Positions 11,075-21,376 of a DNA stretch of 64,000 bases are shown in pieces. The DNA comes from Cylindrodendrum hubeiense (taxonomy: Eukaryota > Ascomycota > Sordariomycetes > Hypocreales > Nectriaceae). A program made the position numbers and the translations under genes. The DNA is taken from assembly GCA_014621425.1 (NCBI GenBank), contig JAANBB010000004.1, forward strand, positions 186,001 through 250,000, in the 5' to 3' direction. The notes under the pieces were generated by a model. The model made no database searches and was not told where the DNA came from. It saw nothing but the letters and a program-made list of their open reading frames with translations. The number at the start of each line of letters is the position of its first letter. Positions within the stretch are counted from its first letter, which is position 1.

Positions 11075-12283
11075 CCTTTGAGAAATATGAGAGTTATTTG
11101 ATTAACTAGTTGCGGGTGGCGTGGAGAAGCCTTTTCCCGAGGGCAACACAAAAAGATCCGTCAGGCATGGCTGGACGGCGCGCAATCGCTGCCATGTCCA
11201 TCACAAAAGTTTTTTATTATCCTTTCTAATATGCTCATACATGCTGCGATCCTAACATGGCCCCTGGGCAAATCTACTTGGTATAATTATTTAGAATGGA
11301 GTACTAGAGCCTGTACTTGTACAGCGTACCTTTGTGTTAATCATGTAAATGGCTCTACAAACATGACAATCTTCATATCTTCATAAACCGGCTTGTAAGC
11401 GAGGAGTGCTGCGCCGCCTCACCTCACTAGTCACCCCACTGGAAGGCCGTGCCCTGCTCCTCACCAGGTCATGGCTGTGCTGATCTTTGCAGACCCGCTG
11501 CTGTGGTCGGACTCGCTAGATTTAGAAGACGTTCGCCAGCGTGCCCGGGATTGCGTGGGAACCCCTTGTAAATACCTCCCAATCCTACGGAGTAAGCATA
11601 CCCAAAGGGGAAGATCTTACGGATAACCAACAGCTGGGTCCCAGGAACCACACCACCACCCAAGTTAAGCGACCAGAAAATTTCCGTGTCGCCCTGATCC
11701 TTAATAAATGCTCCGTCCATACGCGGTGCTCCTTACGTCCACCTTGACTCCACGCACAAACAAAGTGCTCATACAGAGCCTGTATCCCACACTCCCGCAC
11801 ACCACACGCTCTCTCTTTTACTAGGCTAGGATCCCTTGTCTACGCATAAGGAAGAGGCTCCCAACGGCCACATTCGTCACCAAGAAATGCGGCATAAATT
11901 TCCACGACGTTGGCTGTGGAGAACTTGGTTCACTATCACCCCACCCTGTTAGACCCGTGGATCCGTTGTTGGTCGCTTTCCAGACTGTCCCTGTCCTACC
12001 CCGAGCACTGGGGGAGGGGCCGAGCGGTATCATACGGCAATCTAACTACTAACGGCCAACGTCCGCTCCGTAGAAGATTGGATATGTGGGGAGCTTAGCT
12101 GAGGTGACGTGTGTCGTCCACTGCGGGTAGAGCTTAATTTTCCTCCCTGAAATACAAGTTTGGCCCGTTCCCCTCACGATTGAGACGTCAACCTTGTACA
12201 GTAACCCTAACTACTAGTCACTCATTCATACTCATCCAAGCTTTTGCTGGAAGCCACTCTTTTACCCCCTGTACTTGACTATA
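11075..12283. other. Intergenic region, no gene established
   Basis: About 1.2 kb: 3' flank of the 7TM gene and promoter of the secreted hydrolase. A minus-strand frame at 11469-11720 reads smoothly but has no domain and no supporting exon structure. No repeats or mobile element ends were found. Confidence 0.35.
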
Positions 12284-13523
12284 ATGGCGCGCATCCTTCT
12301 CCACTCCCTGCTGTTCCTCGGCGCCGCCCTCGCAAGCCCCGTCGAGGAGCGTGCGTCCGTCGACTGCACAGGCACCAATGGCATCAGCATGAAGTGCAGC
12401 TCGAACGAGGTGGCCTACAAGCGCGACTTCTTCTACATTGGCGGCGAGTCGGCGCAGGGGACCTCGGGAACCATCACGATTAACCAGCTCTATGTTGAGA
12501 AACTGACGCCCACCGGCAGCTGGATTCAGAAACACCCACTGGTCTTTTTCCACGGCGGGGGCCTCTCAGGAAGCACATGGCTCAATACGCCGGATCATCG
12601 CGAGGGCTGGGCAAGCTACTTCACCAAGAAGGGCTATGTTGTCTACTTGGTCGACAACATCGCCATCGGTCGCAGTTCCGAAAACCATATCGCCAATTTC
12701 ACAATGGTTTCTGGCTCTGCTACCGAGACTGTCATGAAATACTTCACTGCGCCCGAGGACTACAACACCTACCCCCAGGCCAAGCTTCACACGCAGTGGC
12801 CTGGCACAGGAGTCGACGGCGACGCGATTTATGATCAGTTCAAGAAGTCGCTTATTCCCCTGACGACAAACTTTGTCAACCAGGAGAACACGCTTCGCGC
12901 CGCAGGATGTGAGCTGCTGTCTCTCCTTGGTGAAACAGCTTTCCTCATTTCCCATTCGCTCGGCAGCCGAAATCCCCTCTTGCTATCCAATGATTGCCCC
13001 GAGTACATCGCTGGTAACATCAACCTCGAGGCTGCCACATCACCATTCTGGAGCTATGCCGAGGGCCTGGGCGGATACGCTGGTTCACCTTGGGGCCTTA
13101 CCTACACCCCTGTAGATTACTATCCTGCTATCAGCAGCTCATCTGGTACGTTCAAGCTCATTAATCTCATCTGCTCACTAAGGGCTTGTTTGACTGACTC
13201 TTGGCGCAGAACTGGAGTATGAATCCGTCGGCAACGAGACGTTGGCACACCGCAACTGCTACCTCCAGAAAGAGCCAGCTCGCACGCTTCCCAAAATTAA
13301 CAAGGTGCCCTACCTGCTACTAACTGGAGAGGCTTCAGTCCACGTCACTTATGACCACTGTGTGATTGACTTCCTGAAGCAGGCTGGTGGTAGCCCTGAG
13401 TGGATTAAGCTGGCTGACAAGGGTATTCATGGCAATGGACACTTCTTGCATGTTGAGAAGAATAACTTGCAGATTGCTGCTCTCGCAGAGGCGTGGATTC
13501 AGAAGAAGACTTATTCCAAATGA
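12284..13523 (+). CDS. Secreted alpha/beta hydrolase
   Basis: Extracellular hydrolase (esterase or lipase type), 391 residues, exons 12284-13145 and 13210-13523 around a 64-bp intron that starts GTACGT. A signal peptide covers about residues 1-18 (hydrophobic core LLHSLLFLGAALAS). The oxyanion-loop motif is FFHGGGLSGSTWL. The nucleophile elbow is probably ISHSLGS, a variant of G-x-S-x-G with Ser in place of the first Gly. A C-terminal HGNGHFLHVEKNN supplies a likely catalytic histidine. Several cysteines suggest disulphides. The ATG at 12284 is chosen because the upstream in-frame codon is only a TTG. The natural substrate is unknown. The downstream flank is very AT-rich. Confidence 0.88.
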
Positions 13524-13942
13524 TGAACAACTAAGTGTATTTAAACATGGAAGGTTTATTATAGAGGACATTATAGATTACAACTTATTAATTTACGTCA
13601 TCATTTACATTCTAAAGTTAATAATTATGCCTAAGATTGAGATTTATAAATATAAAAAAATCATACAACTGCTTGTAGCCTTTGGTACATATTTTCAATA
13701 CCTATTATGAAATGTCCGCATTCTCCTCCTTCATGGAATGAGGGGCAAGCATAGTTGACATACGCGTGTATGTGGAGGGGTAACGGCACATCGGCATCTC
13801 TATACGAAATGCGAGGTGTTGAACATGGCTCGGTCTTCCAAAAGCAGATTCTAGCCGAGACTTTTGAATCATAAAGACGACATGGATAGGGACGGTGCCT
13901 GTGCCCGTGCATGTGCCCTGCTTGGTGCACGTGGCGAACGTC

Positions 13943-14677
13943 TCACAGGGACTTTTTGCATGAACCCGGCGATATGATCCGACGGACATGACCGCGAGGT
14001 GGTGGGTGCATTTTTCGTCCGAGCCAGAACCGGGAATGCGTAGCTCGCTTACACAGTATGGTTCCGATCGGATGATAACAAGGGCAAGGGCGGGGGCAAG
14101 GTTGAGGTTGAAGGCGAGGGTAAGGGTGAGGTTGAAGGCGAGGGTAAGGGTGAGGGTGAAGACAAGGGCAAGGGTTTATTGCTTGGATTGAGCGAAGGGG
14201 TTCGGGGTAGACTACGCGGTCGGGACTCGTCACGTTAGCCCAGGTGTGCCGAAACCGTCGTTGTCGTTGTCGAAAGAAAAGCCTCGCTGGCGGCAGAGGG
14301 ACAGCATTGTTTGGCAAAGGGGATATCATCTCTTCATTTTGACAAAGTCGACTTTGTGTAAGACAGGAAATAACCCGAAGACTGTTAAACCCGCCACGCC
14401 CACACCTAGCACCCAGGCCCATTACCCTAGCCGAGTCCGCAAGCCTTCGGGTCCCACCGATAACGCCATCCGCCTCGTTAAGCGTCGGTCCCTCCACGGA
14501 CTCCGGGAGTGGGCGGTGCGTTCCACTTTGCTGCAAATCAATGCGGGGCGAAGATTGATTCTCGTCAGGGTTCTGGTCCAGGTCGGGTGTTGCTGGGACA
14601 CTCGGGTCCTCTCCTCTCAGCAGTTTATTGACTTGGGATAGGGGCCTCCTGGTTCGCCGACTCGGCAGACACAACAT
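13943..14677 (-). CDS. Hypothetical protein, doubtful
   Basis: An uninterrupted frame of 244 codons with a genuine ATG. I recognise no domain. The first 100 residues have ordinary composition (many Pro, Asp, Arg, Ser). The C-terminal third is made of His-Pro and Arg-Leu-Gln-Pro repeats that simply translate a purine-rich hexamer array on the other strand (about 14087-14174). There are no membrane segments and no signal peptide. It could be a fragment of a spliced gene or chance open sequence. Confidence 0.22.
   Translation of the reverse strand: MLCLPSRRTRRPLSQVNKLLRGEDPSVPATPDLDQNPDENQSSPRIDLQQSGTHRPLPESVEGPTLNEADGVIGGTRRLADSARVMGLGARCGRGGFNSLRVISCLTQSRLCQNEEMISPLPNNAVPLPPARLFFRQRQRRFRHTWANVTSPDRVVYPEPLRSIQAINPCPCLHPHPYPRLQPHPYPRLQPQPCPRPCPCYHPIGTILCKRATHSRFWLGRKMHPPPRGHVRRIISPGSCKKSL
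14087..14174 (+). repeat. Purine-rich hexamer array
   Basis: About fifteen consecutive 6-base units of the general form GGGTGA / GGGTAA / GGGCAA / AGGCGA. Within it is a perfect 24-base tandem duplication (14107-14130 and 14131-14154, unit starting GTTGAAGGCGAGG). The plus strand has almost no C outside one position of the unit, so the array is strongly strand-asymmetric. It is not the TTAGGG telomere repeat. Confidence 0.8.
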
Positions 14678-15317
14678 TCCAAGTGCTATTTTGATCTAGA
14701 TTGGGCTTGCCGAATTAAGATTTAATCTATTTATTTTCTCGCGTGGCGAAGCTTCCGTAACTACGCGGTCGACTTTCCAGAGTTCATTGATGGGCTTTGG
14801 CTGGACGGTAGCTGAATGTTCTGGAATTGGCTTTTACTGATAGTTCCGATCCAGAGCTCTGCCTAAGTTTACTATTGTCTGGATTTTCAGTGTCTGGACA
14901 AGCCATACAGTGGGATACTCTTTCAGCTGTTTTTCAACGGGAACTTTTTTTCTTTGTACCGAGTGGGCGGCTTGAAATAATCACAGTGCTTTTTGTTTGA
15001 TACAATAAATAAAGTGTTCTTCAACTCAATGATCTGTCTCTCAAAACGTGCTACATTGTGGTGTATTTCCTCTATCTGGACAAACTTCAGCATCTCACGC
15101 CAGAAGGCCAGTACTCTGAGGATAGGCAGACTGCAGAATCCAAAATCAGCCTTCGGATTCCTTCCATAGCCTGGATCTTTGGCCTACCTCTTATTAATAT
15201 GCAGTCAATGGAGGAAACATGAAGACTTGGAGAACGTTTTATTCTGGTTTATACTTTGTGTCCTAATTGATAGACATCGCAATATCTACGAACGACGAAT
15301 ATAAGTTACTTAAGACA
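14678..15317. other. AT-rich intergenic region, no gene seen
   Basis: Ordinary AT-rich sequence with no supported frame, leading up to the TA target dinucleotide of the pogo-type transposon at 15318. Confidence 0.4.
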
Positions 15318-15319
15318 TA

Positions 15320-15360
15320 ACGTACTTGATAAGTGAGTTATACAGACAAGTGAGTTATAC
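15320..15360 (+). repeat. Left terminal inverted repeat of the pogo-type element
   Basis: Contains the motif AAGTGAGTTATAC twice, separated by AGAC. It pairs with 17139-17179; the two arms differ only at positions reading A here and G in the complement of the right arm. Confidence 0.92.
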
Positions 15361-15429
15361 AAAAATCCCTCATCCTACATCTTCTCTATTTGATCAATTA
15401 ATTCCCAACCACCCAGCATATCACAGTCT

Positions 15430-17040
15430 AATAATAAGGCTAGAATCCTTCTTGCCCTTCAGGCCTATCAAAATAACCCAAGACTTAGTCTCCGACGCGC
15501 TGCAATAATCTATCAAGTTAATCATAATACTCTCCTTAACTGATATAATAGTATACAAGCTCGAGCTAATACTATCCCTAAATCACGCAGACTATCTAAT
15601 CTAGAAAAACAGATTATTATTCAGTTCATTCTCGACCTAGGATCACGAGGATTTCCCCCGCGACTATATAATATTAAAGAAATAGCCAACCAACTACTCA
15701 CTGACCACAACACGTTACCTATCGGCAAGCACTGGGCTTCTAACTTCATTAAGTGACAACCAGAGCTCAAGATGTATTTTTTTCGTAAATATAACTATCA
15801 GAGGGCCAAATGCGAAGATCTAACTATTATTCGCAATTAGTTCTAGCTCATAGAGAACACAATCACGAAATATAATATTAACCTAGCCAATATCTATAAC
15901 TTTAATAAGACCGGCTTTATAATAGGCATAATCACAAGTGGAATGGTTATTATAAGCTCGGAAAAGCATAGAAACCCGAAATTAGTATAGCCTGGAAACC
16001 GGGAATAGATTACAGTCATTCAGGCAATTAATACAAAAGGCTAGGCGATCTAGCCATTCATCATCAGCGCGGGCCAATATCACCTTACTAACTAGTACCA
16101 AGATAGTAACCTCCCAGGCAATTGGGCTATTACAATGACCCAAAATGGCTAGACTGATAATAAGACTGGCCTCGAGTGGCTCAAGCACTTTAACCGGTAT
16201 ACAAGGAATCAATTAATTAGTTCCTATCGTCTTTTGATCCTCAATAGCCACGAAAGTCACCATTCTATTAACTTTAAGAGATATTACCAGGATAATAAGA
16301 TTATTACACTCTATATACTACCTCATTCATCTTATCTACTTCAACCCCTTAATATTAGATGCTTTAGTGTGCTCAAGAAGGTTTATAGTCGAGAAATAGA
16401 ATATCTAATTAGATACTCTATAACCTATATTTTAAAGACTGAGTTCTTTCTAGCCTTTTACACTACATTTCAGATTACCATAACAGAGAAAAATATCAAG
16501 ATAGCCTTCAAAGGGACTAGGCTTATTCCTCTTAACCTAGAAAGTATAATCTCAAAGCTTAATATATAGTTACAGACTCTAATACCAGTTAAAGAGATAG
16601 CTAGCCCCTTAACCCCTTGGGTTTCGAAGATCCCAAAGACTATCCTTGAGGCTCAGTCTCAGTCTAAATATCTTAAAATACAGATTAGAAGGCACTATAA
16701 TAGTTCCCTAGAGTTAATTATAGAGACTATAAAGTCTCTTATTAAGATAATAAAGGGAAATATATATAAGATAATATTATTAAGAGCTAAAATCTACAAC
16801 CTTCAACAGGTAAATAAGATACTAAGCTAACACTAAAGGGCAAAAAGGACATGACTGCAGAAAAGAGAGATAATAATAGTAGAGGAAGAAAGGCAAGTAA
16901 TTGATCAGATGGATATTAATGCACAGATAGTGGCCAAATCGTCAAGAAGTGGTGGTCAAGGAAGGTCAGCGCGACCGGGGATTCAGCGTTATAGAGTGTG
17001 CAATAAGACTGGATATAATACAAGAACCTATCAGATAATG
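15430..17040 (+). pseudogene. Degenerate DDE transposase (pogo/Fot1 family)
   Basis: Plus-strand reading from about 15439 gives an N-terminal helix-turn-helix/CENP-B-like region (ARILLALQAY, RRAAIIYQVNHNTL) and then a DDE endonuclease core. Core landmarks are NFNKTGF at 15898-15918, LLILNSHESH near 16234-16260, and PHSSYLLQPLN near 16321-16353. A terminal zinc-knuckle remnant near 16987-17040 has tyrosine where family members have cysteine. Several in-frame TAG/TAA codons interrupt it. All three catalytic Asp positions read Asn (codons AAT at 15904, 16243 and 16351). The longest intact piece is 16234-16569. No function is expected. Confidence 0.9.
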
Positions 17041-17138
17041 ATTAAGACATCTAGGGAAGAGTATAGTAAGTAATTTCAATCAATTAAATGGTTTATGGTG
17101 TTTTTATAGTAATTCTATTAGAAGAGGTTAAGAAAAGT

Positions 17139-17179
17139 GTACAACTCACTTGTCTGTACAACTCACTTATCAAGTACGT
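17139..17179 (-). repeat. Right terminal inverted repeat of the pogo-type element
   Basis: Inverted partner of the left arm; read on the minus strand it begins ACGTACTTGATAAGTGAGTT and carries the doubled AAGTGAGTTGTAC motif. It is followed directly by the TA target dinucleotide. Confidence 0.92.
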
Positions 17180-17181
17180 TA

Positions 17182-17888
17182 CATCACCTCCTAAACTTGT
17201 TTTCGGATCGACGCTCTGAACAATGTTGGGGCAGATACGTTTCTTCCAAAGATCAGGTGTTCGAGGAACAGAATGGCGCTTAGGATGGGGCTGGGCACCA
17301 AAGTTAAGAAGGAGCTGAATGAAAATGGAAGGTCATAAAAGATGCCGAAGAGAGGAGCGGGTGTTGACTGTGCATCATGGACTCATAGAATATAAGCCGA
17401 AGTCAAGCTTGCCTAGGGAACCCCCAGCCTCAATTCCAGCCGTGCTCGTGTTAGTTGAGGAGCTACAAATTGAGGTGATATGGCCAGAATAGAAGTGCAA
17501 GCCACTGCCAGAAAATAGTACAGTTGAGGAGGGGACATCATTAGGGTCAACATGGCAAGTGCAGGAATATGAATCAGCAGTGAAGGACAGTGCAAACAAG
17601 AGCTGAAAGAAGGTCGAATATATACAAAATCAACTCATAAGATAATCACATAATGCAAAAACATCTAACAGCAATCGATCAACTGATAGCAGGAGCAAAA
17701 CTGCCCAGGCCTCGAGCCAGCTGGACAACTTCTGGATCACCCAATATTGCACCCAGGTTCTGAAGAACACGAATAAATTCCATGGTTTCATGCTATTGCC
17801 CAAAATGTTACATACACACGAAGAATAAATAGATGCACAACTACAACCCCATCAAGTGTTCAGGGTCTGTACTCCTTCTCCCGGCCCC
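17182..17888. other. Intergenic region with two short coding-like minus-strand pieces
   Basis: Between the transposon and the 3' end of the secreted-protein gene. On the minus strand, 17783-17679 is a 34-codon ATG frame with ordinary amphipathic composition (contains VLQNLGAILGDPEVVQLARG). A second frame down to 17375 has a Ser/Thr/Cys-rich composition and is preceded by a plausible CTTTCAG acceptor. I found no splice pair that joins them in frame, so neither is called a gene. Confidence 0.3.
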
Positions 17889-19418
17889 CTAAGAGACGGT
17901 CGTAGCCTTGACGTAGGCGCAGTTGGGGTCATCAAAGGGACTTCCGCAGCCGACATCGTTGTCCTTCTCAATAAAGACGGTGGGGAGGTTGAAGTAGCAC
18001 CTTGGCACTTGGCCCCAGACCATGCTACCCAGGTCAATATCGTCGCCGCCATCGCCGTTGAGCGTGCAGTCGATGTTGGCACTGTAGTAGGTCTCCCGGT
18101 CGCCGAGACCGTACGAGGCCATCTTGTCGTAGATGTCCGACCCGACCTCAACCCAGTCGTCGATGCGGTTGTTGTTGGGGTTGTTTCTCATGATGTAGAA
18201 GCAGTACTCCTCGTCGGGCTTGAGCGCCAGCCACTGGCGGCCGGGGGCATAGCCGCAGTCCTCGCGTGAGAGGTAACCATCGCGCTTGTCGGCGACGAGG
18301 TGAAGCCTGGCAGCCTTCATGACATCGCTGGCCACCTTCTTCTGAAGGTTGTTGGTGATGGACGCGATGGCAACGCGGACAGCCTCCACGTCATCATCGA
18401 GAAGGAACCAGCCGCCGTTGAAGAACTTGGCGATCTTGGTCTCGTAAGTGTCCCACTTAGGGGCGGGCAGAGAGTTGTACTCATCATCACCAGTGCCGCC
18501 ACCCATAGCAATTCGAAGGGTGTTCTCTAGGGCGTTGGTGGCCTGCTCGAAGGCGTCTGCGAGAGCGGCTGAGATAGACCCTTGATCTATTGGCTCCTCA
18601 CTCTGACCAGCGAGGCCGGAGAAGATTCCACCGAGGATACCGAAGCCCGCAGCAATACCTCCACCCTATAATGATACGTGTTAGCTACCAGGGGAAGAAC
18701 GAGAAGATAAATACAACCAGGTTCAAACTTACAGCTCCAGGTACAAGGCCTCCGACAGCGTTACCGATAGTAGAGGCAGCGGCGAGCCAGCCCAGGACGT
18801 TACCCGGTTCGCTTTCGGACCCATCGAAGTCAGTGACCATCTGCCCTATCCTCAAGCCGCTGATAAGAGTATCTTCCACCATCTGGCGATTCAGTTCCTT
18901 GAACTTTTCGTGCACGCCCTTGGCGGCCTGGAAGATCCAGTACGAGTTCTTGCCCAGAGGGGTTGTTCCGAACTGGTCGAATTGGTCTTCGCAGCTCAAA
19001 CCGTTCATGGGGCTGCAGTCGGTACTGATGACGGCGCAGCCGGCAGCACCGGACTTGCCTGAGGTACCGCCCTGGACTTGGTCTTCCATGTTCTTGAGCC
19101 AATTGTTTTGGTGCTCTGTTTGGGATTCATGTCAGCACTCGGCTCTTCTTCATCATCTTTCTCATAGTGGTAGGTGGCATGCATGTCTGCATAGACTGAT
19201 CAATGGTGGTGAAACTTACCCCATTGGCCCTTGATGAAGAGTTCAAGAGAAACACCCGCGGAGGTTTTTTCCCAGAGGTCATCGGCACCTTCTGGGGTTC
19301 TCAGATCCCAACCCTTACAGAGCGTCTCCTTGGTGTCCAAGACATCGTCTCGCTTGCTGACAATCGGCGATGCACTGGCCCCGGCAATAAGAGCCAGGAG
19401 TGCAGTAGTAGACTTCAT
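17889..19418 (-). CDS. Secreted protein of unknown function, possibly DUF7872-like
   Basis: Predicted extracellular protein of 452 residues; minus-strand exons 19418-19220, 19115-18733 and 18665-17889, with GT-AG introns of 104 and 67 bp. Residues 1-17 form a signal peptide and are followed by a Lys-Arg pair (KRDDV), a likely Kex2 processing site. A Gly/Ala-rich hydrophobic stretch spanning the second junction (LGWLAAASTIGNAVGG, then GGGIAAGFGILGGIFSGLAG) could be a membrane-active or internal helical segment. The C-terminal half has cysteines and aromatic residues (EDCGYAPGRQWLALKPDEEY, CYFNLPTVFIEKDNDVGCGS). I recall this layout from fungal secreted DUF7872-type proteins, but that name is from memory and unproven. 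A TATA-like AAATATAG lies about 175 bp upstream, at 19593-19600. Confidence 0.85.
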
Positions 19419-21376
19419 CGTCAGGACTGGACTCTTAGGAGGGTCTGCGGATTTGGTGAGGCAAATTAAGGTCTTGAACTCTCAATGAGTGCGTTTCCGG
19501 GCTTTACTGCTCAAGTTTTATCGTGTTACGAAAGTGAGGAGGAGGACTGATGCGTATGTTCAAATCAATATACTCAGACAGCAGAGCCGAGACTATATTT
19601 GTACTCTTCCGACCCTCAATTCGAACAGGCCAGGTTTGCAAGGCCCGGAGTATAAGGCTATGCTGGCAAGGCCAAGACGGTAAAACCAGGCCGACGCTGA
19701 CGCCAAGCCGACTGCGGATAGCTCCATCGCAAATGATGATGATGATGATGCCTGGTAAGGCTGGTCACGCGACGTAGAGATTCCTTCCTCTTCGTTTTTG
19801 GTTAGACGAATCTTAGGCGCCAGGATTCTCAGTCCACGAGGGATGAAATTCCCTACTAGATATTCGATGAAAGAAAGCGCTAAACCGTATCGAGCAGTGC
19901 CCCATATTTACCTTGATTTTAAGGATCTTTTGGGGGATAGAAGGATTCAGTAGGATTAGAACTGTAAAACATCACCTAATTTTAAGATCTTGGCACCTTG
20001 GCGTATAGTGGAGAGTCTGATCATATTCTCATATGCATTGGTAGAGACAGGACCTTTTGTGGGGTATTGACGGAGAAGGATTCGGCAGGATTATTACCAT
20101 CCTTTTGTAACCCTAGCCATCTTGATTCGGCCCCCAAGCCGACCGCCAAGGCGGGCGGCACGGGAAGGCATAGCCCCCTGAAAGCAGCAGGATAAGTAAA
20201 GATTGGTCACAACAATTTCCTATGTTCAAGGTACTGCGCATCTGATGTCAGCTGGTTCCACAGAGGATTGGGTGTTCGTTCAATTGCGAATCAAACTCCT
20301 GCAGTATTCAGCTTAAGCATAGTTTAAGGACCGAATTTACGGCGCATGCTACGCGCCCAGCCGGAATATTGGCTCAATACGTAACAGGAACAAGCTGCAG
20401 GTGGGTCACATGTCTCAGTTATACGACATTCCAACGCCGATCTCCCAAAAGCAGAAATCGGAGCATATGGACAGTGCTATGTAGGGATCAGAAGCTTGAG
20501 TAAAACCATTCATATTTCTAGGAAAGTCACAGCAAGGATGAAGGCATTGCTGGGGAAGCCTGGATATTATTTCCTCTCCTCAACTTCAGAATGGGGGCAC
20601 GGCTAATGTCCGCTTCCTCATCCCATGAAATATCCTACCCTAGACCCTTTCATTCACGCGTCCAACTCGCTTCCTTCACATCGCTTACCCGCTGCACCTC
20701 CATAACTTGTTTTATTGTTTCGATCTTGCTCAGCCAGCTGGTTAAAACCCGTAGATTGTTCGTTGATCACCACACCTGCTGCAAGTCAAACACTTTCGCT
20801 GTATGAGCACAAGTAATTCTTTATCTTTCATGAATGCAGTTCTGAATATGATTTACGAATTTTTGAGTGGACTATGCTCTTACCCATTGGTAGTGGTGGA
20901 TCACTTAATTTAAGGAAATGATGCGGTTGTTATATCTGTGGTTCCGATGCAATGAATCTCTTAATAGAGTAGAGGGTGACCAGGTGTCGGGTCATCGGTA
21001 CCCTTGATTAGGTCGTAGCAGATGAAGGGGAGTTTGCATAAACCATCGAGGGAGCATGGCTTAATACAGTACATCATGTTGCACAATATCAACCATGAAT
21101 GTGCGTTTTCGATTTGCATAATTAACATAATAGTGTCGCTGCTTGCCTTGGCAAAGTGATGACGAGAGAGCCACGGGGGCGGAGGAGCAAGAGCTAAACC
21201 GAAGTTAGCCAAGGGCGCAGAAGGCCCAAGTTCAAGTAGTACCACTTTATTTCATAAGAGAATTTGAAGACAAGGATTTCTTGATTCATATAAACTGTTG
21301 AGAATTTCGATTCTAAATTATCGACAATACTAATATTCTATTTTTGCAAATCGGGGTCTCGCGTTGGAATCCAACT
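19419..21376. promoter_or_regulatory. Upstream region of the secreted-protein gene; no gene seen
   Basis: Nearly 2 kb containing the promoter of the secreted-protein gene and the 3' flank of the permease gene. A perfect GAT trinucleotide run lies at about 19733-19750. No transposon ends, RNA gene or supported frame was found. Confidence 0.35.

Larger units (their letters stand above)
15320..17179 (+). mobile_element. Inactive pogo/Fot1-type DNA transposon with TIRs and TA duplication
   Basis: A full-length 1,860-bp Tc1/mariner-superfamily element. Its ends are inverted repeats of about 41 bp starting ACGTACTTGATAAGTGAGTT at 15320 and matching the complement of the sequence ending at 17179, with only A/G differences. 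The element is flanked by TA on both sides (15318-15319 and 17180-17181), the usual target duplication of this superfamily. Each TIR contains two copies of an AAGTGAGTTRTAC motif. The interior is AT-rich and encodes a broken transposase on the plus strand. The length matches Fot1-like elements of about 1.9 kb. The many Trp-to-TAG and Asp-to-Asn changes fit RIP-type decay. Confidence 0.93.

Noticed and set aside
11469..11720. Minus-strand 83-codon frame with smooth composition (IFWSLNLGGGVVPG)
   Set aside because: It has an ATG, but no recognisable family, no promoter and no exon continuation that I could build; kept as intergenic.
14087..14174. Telomere or CRISPR-like repeat
   Set aside because: Hexamers are not TTAGGG and there are no unique spacers; it is a simple purine-rich tandem array.
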